A DNA stretch of 64,000 bases from Pythium myriotylum (lineage: Eukaryota; Oomycota; Peronosporomycetes; Pythiales; Pythiaceae). The position numbers and the translations under genes are program-made. The first letter of the stretch is position 1, and each line of letters begins with the position of its first letter. The notes under the pieces were generated by a model. The model had not been told where the DNA came from. It did no database searches and saw only the letters and a program-made list of their open reading frames with translations. Location: assembly GCA_023091665.1 (NCBI GenBank), contig JALJCQ010000015.1, positions 124,001 to 188,000 on the forward strand. Direction: 5' to 3'. This document shows, piece by piece, positions 59,844 through 64,000 of the stretch.

Positions 59844-61700
59844 TCACGGTATGATTTTGCTGAAATCGAGTTTCAGTTTGGCCTTTTTGGTGCACTGGAC
59901 GATGCTGACGACGATCACGAAGACGAGAAAGCCTAAGAGAATCCCTGCAGTTGTCCACGAGTCGACTTTCCGCCGCCGTGGAGCCGTCGTCAGCACCGGC
60001 TCATCTCCAAGTGGTCGGATGACTGGGTCGTACAGCAAGGTTTTCGAAAATGCTGGAAGCGTAAACGTCACAACAACATCGACATCGCTAATGGAAGCCG
60101 GGTCCTTCACGATGAGGAACGAGACATTGATGGGCTTGGCTACTCCATCCACCAATGCGAACATTGGGAATTCGAGATACTTGTTTGTGCCGAGCATTAA
60201 TACCTGGGTCTTCCCGACTTCAGTCCATGTAGCGTTCGTGAGTGTCCCGTTTGTCGCCTGCGACACTAATGCCACAGACATATTGAGTTCGAGCGTGTCA
60301 GTAGTTGGTGCGGTGAACACCCAGTCGCGTACTTCGACTGTGAACTTGACGCCACCCATCGGCACGGAGATCTTGCTGTCACCATACGGAACGTCTCCAG
60401 TCGACAGGTACTGGTCCACGGTCACAGTGAAGCTCGGATCGGTACCAGTAGTGTAGGGCCGCAGTGGCCTGTTGCGACTTTGAGGCACCGAGACCGAGAA
60501 GTTGCTCGTGATAACATCGACACCATCGCTCTTTGTCACCTTGACTGGCGTGCTGAAGATAAAGGCGGGCGATTTCGCGAATCGCTTGAGCGTGAGTGGC
60601 TTGCTACCGCGCACCGCTAGGCCTGTGAAACCCATCGCAACTGAGCCGTTTTGCTGGCACGAGGGGTCGTAACATATCCCGAATCCGCCTCTCGGCACCA
60701 CTTGCATCTTGGTCGAGATCGGCTTTTCGCTCGAGGACGGAGTCGGCGTCATCGAAGTTGGGGTTGGTACCGGAGCCGTTGACGGCGACACTGTTGGTGC
60801 TCCTGTACTCGAGCCGGACAAACTTTTGAAGTCGGGCGACGAGATCGCGGACTCGTATCCGACACTTGTGTAGATTGAACCGAACCCGACCGTTACCTGT
60901 ACTAAGTCTTGCAGATCTCCGGACGTGTACCCCTTTGCAATCATCGTCGTCAGGGAACCCGAACCAGCGATCTCGCCGTACACCGGCAGGTCCATGTAGA
61001 GACTCGAGCCGAAGTTGATGCGATTTAGGTACATCTTACTGTCGGGGTAGCTCGTACTCGTCACGTTCGTGTACGGAATCCCATTTTGCGAGGCTGAGAT
61101 AAGGAACGAGACCGCGAAGCCATACATGACCATGACAGCTGAAGGTGCCGCCGACACGACAACGCTCAGGTTGAGTCGCAGCGCGCTGTTAGGCACGTCG
61201 TAGTCCTCGAAATCGGACACAATCTCCGTGTCTTCCCAGATGTGCTGGACCTCAAGTTTGATCCCGATCGCATCTTCTTGCGCGGTCATCAGGCGTTCGT
61301 ACTCGGCCGCGTTCGACGTGCGCGGTGCACAGGCATGGGACATGCACCCGCGTGCATACATCGTCCAAACTTGGAATCCTTCGGTGCCATCCCACTGGGG
61401 GCCTGTGATCCATGGGTCGACGTCTCCATCGCCGTCGGCGTCTACGATCTCCATCTGGTCAAAGTCTGCGATGGCGGCGGATGAAGTAACTTCCTGCGTT
61501 ACGGTGTCTATCGAGGCGTTCACTAGGATCTTGGCGATGGAGAATGTTATCGACGGCTCGGCAGAGTCGCAGTCAGAGGTCGTGCAAAACGTGAATAGTC
61601 CAGTCTCTGGATCAGCATACAGCGAAGAAGATGGCGATTGCTGCGACGTAGCGAGCGCTGAAAGAGCCAGGAGCATCATGGACGTGAGTAGCAGACGCAT
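59844..61700 (-). CDS. Type I membrane protein with two related ectodomains, family unknown
   Basis: 618 residues from ATG at 61700. A signal peptide (MRLLLTSMMLLALSALATSQQ) leads into a large ectodomain. It has two loosely similar halves: TFCTTSDCDSAEPSITFSIAKILVNAS... and, after a Ser/Thr/Pro-rich linker (~300-330), GICYDPSCQQNGSVAMGF...FIFSTPVKVTKSDG. The first half contains an aspartate-rich DADGDGDVDPW segment, possibly calcium binding. A single membrane helix, AGILLGFLVFVIVVSIVQC (~residues 583-601), and a short basic tail ending KLDFSKIIP complete it. The doubled architecture suggests internal duplication. No enzymatic motif is visible; a cell-surface protein is likely. Confidence 0.75.
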   Translation of the reverse strand: MRLLLTSMMLLALSALATSQQSPSSSLYADPETGLFTFCTTSDCDSAEPSITFSIAKILVNASIDTVTQEVTSSAAIADFDQMEIVDADGDGDVDPWITGPQWDGTEGFQVWTMYARGCMSHACAPRTSNAAEYERLMTAQEDAIGIKLEVQHIWEDTEIVSDFEDYDVPNSALRLNLSVVVSAAPSAVMVMYGFAVSFLISASQNGIPYTNVTSTSYPDSKMYLNRINFGSSLYMDLPVYGEIAGSGSLTTMIAKGYTSGDLQDLVQVTVGFGSIYTSVGYESAISSPDFKSLSGSSTGAPTVSPSTAPVPTPTSMTPTPSSSEKPISTKMQVVPRGGFGICYDPSCQQNGSVAMGFTGLAVRGSKPLTLKRFAKSPAFIFSTPVKVTKSDGVDVITSNFSVSVPQSRNRPLRPYTTGTDPSFTVTVDQYLSTGDVPYGDSKISVPMGGVKFTVEVRDWVFTAPTTDTLELNMSVALVSQATNGTLTNATWTEVGKTQVLMLGTNKYLEFPMFALVDGVAKPINVSFLIVKDPASISDVDVVVTFTLPAFSKTLLYDPVIRPLGDEPVLTTAPRRRKVDSWTTAGILLGFLVFVIVVSIVQCTKKAKLKLDFSKIIP

Positions 61701-62273
61701 GGTGGGATGGAAGCAAGAGCCACAGCGCCGCAGGTGGAGTAGGACGCCTTCTAGAGGTCAGGAGTCTTGGCCTCTCGCGAGAAAATGAGGTGTTTCGCCA
61801 CGAGGGGCCCCTTTTCCAACGGGGTAACGACTGCTATTTTCGCTTCAGCAGTTAAGGTCGCCATCAGCATATTTGCCAATCACGGTCTCATCATCTCCCT
61901 GAGACGGATCGCGCCACTTTTAATAACGCATGCTATTCCAACAAGAAATATGCATTGACGTCTAGTCACGACTTATGGCTTCCTTGCGCTGTCTAGAATC
62001 CCAAGAGAATGCCATGCGCGCCACCAATGGAATCAATCCACGGTGCCGAACAAGTCGCTGTGATGGCTTGTCTCGTGTCATAGTCTGGGGGTAGAGCTCT
62101 TCATGCTGCGCAGACTGTACGCAGTTAAGAGCTCGAGTCGACTTGGTTGCTGAAGATACGTGTGATCCAACTTCTAGTTATGGATTCTTCGAATGAGTTC
62201 TCCCACTCATTCCTGGCTACGAATGAACCATGAACAAACGTTTGAGGATTGATTGGTCATACAACTGCTTTGT
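61701..62273. other. Intergenic region
   Basis: Promoter side of the type I membrane protein gene. No coding sequence or repeat is supported. Confidence 0.45.
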
Positions 62274-62780
62274 TTACTCTTCGGCAAATGTGATCTCGTC
62301 GGACGGGTCTGCGTCGTTCACCAGCAGGAGTTGCTCGATGTCGAAATCTTCAATGGTTCGGGACTGCCCCGATACTAGAAAAAAACGGAGTTCTCTTGTT
62401 GATAGCGCTGGGATATTTCTCTGCGTTCATGACTTCGATGTATTTCTGGGCCGTTGTTGTGTTTGGGCGAGAAGTATTCGGTGGCGCGTGCGGGGGATAG
62501 GACGACCAGCAACGATATCAGGAACAACAACCCGCAACCCACGATCGTAGCCTTGAAGGTTTTGCCTGGCACGACCACACGTTGAACGTCGCATGGTGAG
62601 TTGTCGTTGAGATCGAAAGGAAAGCTGGTTCCATTGATGGGACCAAGTAAAATATCTGTCTCATCTTGTCTCTCTCATCACTCGTAGCACGCGAAGCTTT
62701 TGCAGTTGCACATATGCATGATATGGCGCAGCCAGAAGGCTTTTGGAGTTTCGGGTGCTAATAGATCGATGAATCACTCA
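62274..62780 (-). pseudogene. Fragmented membrane-protein gene
   Basis: Three minus-strand pieces in different frames look protein-like. They are PETPKAFWLRHIMHMCNCKSFACYE (~62690-62770, abbreviated by its core WLRHIMHMCNC); TDILLGPINGTSFPFDLNDN through a membrane helix ATIVGCGLLFLISLLVVL (~62490-62660); and a terminal SRTIEDFDIEQLLLVNDADPSDEITFAEE ending at TAA 62274-62276. The TTTTTTTCTAG just before the last piece could be a 3' splice site or a T-run indel. It could be an unspliced multi-exon gene rather than a pseudogene. No family recognised. Confidence 0.35.
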
Positions 62781-62903
62781 TTATTTCGGCATCCACCGGT
62801 TCAAGTAGCTCGACATCTTCAACATAACCAGTATCGTTTGATTCACTGAAATACGAACAGGGAGAACATCAACATCCCTCACTTTCAGAAAGCAATTGGA
62901 AAC

Positions 62904-64000
62904 ATGGTGACGTTGTTCTGCGCAATCGTCGGCGCCCAAGGAAGCGCCTTCCCTATGGACATCGAGGAGAGCAAGTCTGTGGGACACTTGAAGGACGCGA
63001 TCGCGACGAAGCAAAAGTATGGATTCCCAGCGAGCAAGCTGGAGCTGTTCTTGGCCAAGAATGGCGACAGCAAGTGGTTGGATCAAGATGGCGCGAAAGC
63101 TGTGACGCTCGATGAACATGGACACTCGGAAGGCTTTGCACACATGGATCCGTTGTTGTGGATCAAGAACTCGAAGAATTTTGGAGACAACTTTGAGCCA
63201 AAGGAAGGAGAAATCCACGTCTTGGTGGTGATTCCACCAGTTGATCAGGAGCAACGGGATGAGAAACGTGCACTTCCAAGAACCAGTGTCCTAAACGAGT
63301 CGGACAAGTACGCGGAGGAATGTATTTCACTGAGAGAATGGGGCGTTGGCGCTGTACACGAGATTCCATTCATCTGGAAGTTCATGAGCAGCTTGGGTGG
63401 ATGCACCAGCAACGGGAAGATCTTTTGGCGATTGGAGGACAAGCAGGTTGTGTCGATACTTGATGATGGATGGTTTCGAGAGTCTACTCCTGACAAGATC
63501 AATACGCACGCGAACAAGAGGAGCATCCTCATGGGATCACCGGGCATCGGCAAGTCGACGATGTTGTGCTTGATGGCCTTTTATCTCGTGTTCAAGCACC
63601 AGAAGAATGTGCTGGTGTATCGGCGATTGGCCAAGCTGAACCAGAGCAATTGCCTCCTATATCTGGGACACCAGGGAAATCGAGTTGTGCATTTTGCGAT
63701 TCCATCATGTACGGATCTCGAAGCTTGTCGCATGTATGGGGAGCTGTCTAAGCAGCAGGGCATTGAGAATATTTGGTTGCTGCTGGATGGGTTGAAATAC
63801 GAGCATGTTCCGCAAGAGCTGGAGACATTCAATTTGTTGGCAACGTCGCAACAAGTGGATCTAAAGTCTCAAGAACGAGTTGATTCATACTGCTGCCTTT
63901 TGCCTTGTTGGGCAAAGAAGGACCTGTGGTTGATGGGAAACCGTGTTTACAACTATACCGCTATGGATATGGAAGAACGGTTCTACTACTCTGGTGGAAG
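62904..64000 (+). CDS. Crinkler (CRN) effector with P-loop C-terminal region, cut by window end
   Basis: ATG 62904 opens MVTLFCAIVG, followed by DIEESKSVGHLKDAIATK, LELFLAKNG (the LFLAK motif, ~residue 50) and HVLVVIPP (~116), which closes the Crinkler targeting domain. It continues without a stop for at least 365 residues. Past a linker with EIPFIWKFMSSLGG come ILMGSPGIGKSTMLCLMAFYL, a Walker A P-loop (~residue 213), and ENIWLLLDGLK, a candidate Walker B (~290). This is the NTPase-type C-terminal region seen in many Crinklers. Such proteins are delivered into host cells and often reach the nucleus. No classical signal peptide is present, as is usual. TCACTTTCAG about 20 bases upstream resembles an oomycete initiator. 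The 3' end lies outside the window. Confidence 0.85.
   Translation, partial: MVTLFCAIVGAQGSAFPMDIEESKSVGHLKDAIATKQKYGFPASKLELFLAKNGDSKWLDQDGAKAVTLDEHGHSEGFAHMDPLLWIKNSKNFGDNFEPKEGEIHVLVVIPPVDQEQRDEKRALPRTSVLNESDKYAEECISLREWGVGAVHEIPFIWKFMSSLGGCTSNGKIFWRLEDKQVVSILDDGWFRESTPDKINTHANKRSILMGSPGIGKSTMLCLMAFYLVFKHQKNVLVYRRLAKLNQSNCLLYLGHQGNRVVHFAIPSCTDLEACRMYGELSKQQGIENIWLLLDGLKYEHVPQELETFNLLATSQQVDLKSQERVDSYCCLLPCWAKKDLWLMGNRVYNYTAMDMEERFYYSGG

Overview
The window looks like nuclear DNA of an oomycete. The evidence is two Crinkler (CRN) effector N-termini, one with LYLAK and one with LFLAK, each followed by an HVLV-type motif (about 0.65 kb and the right edge); core promoters resembling the oomycete initiator plus flanking element (best at 28890); short GT-AG introns of about 47-79 bases; GC-rich coding sequence; and CD36-like, sugar-porter and Ty3/gypsy families typical of that group. 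The genus cannot be fixed from this sequence.

Layout. 0-10 kb: a Crinkler fragment abuts a 5'-truncated CD36-like copy, then an intact CD36-like gene, then a secreted/GPI-type protein gene whose central ~480 bp is inverted. 10-22 kb: two ACSF3-like acyl-CoA synthetases in opposite orientation flank two members of a beta-helix-like (GIN/DUF2807-like) family, a GT31 glycosyltransferase and a sugar porter. 22-32 kb: two small spliced genes of unknown function, a Taspase-1 homologue with a frameshift, a second nearly identical sugar porter and two more GIN-like genes. 32-41 kb: a small membrane protein and a 2,347-residue SWR1/SRCAP-type ATPase carrying an unusual WW + F-box-like + beta-helix tail. 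41-60 kb: a dense array of GIN-like genes, one split by a full-length 5,258-bp Ty3/gypsy element. 60-64 kb: a type I membrane protein, a decayed membrane-protein gene and a Crinkler gene with a P-loop that runs off the window.

The dominant feature is the GIN-like family: eleven genes or near-complete copies plus one fragment, in four subfamilies with different N-termini (plain, MGCC acylation type, mitochondrial-presequence type). All share a PGLTIVRVxP motif, an (R/K)VRV(T/S)SD motif, a GHLVTEIDL/GGGDVVV segment, glycine-rich beta repeats, a VECVGxLP motif and a C-terminal helix. No function is established. They may form an intracellular beta-solenoid family that expands by tandem and inverted duplication.

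The retrotransposon is young: its two 210-bp LTRs look identical and it is flanked by a TTTGG duplication. Removing it with one duplication copy restores a 422-codon gene of the same length as its two intact relatives. Between gag and protease it carries what looks like a complete programmed -1 frameshift signal: GGGAAAC, a 6-base spacer and a perfect 11-bp stem. Its pol region nevertheless has an in-frame TAG and two frameshifts. Several other genes carry one- or two-base frameshifts that could be real decay or sequencing error.
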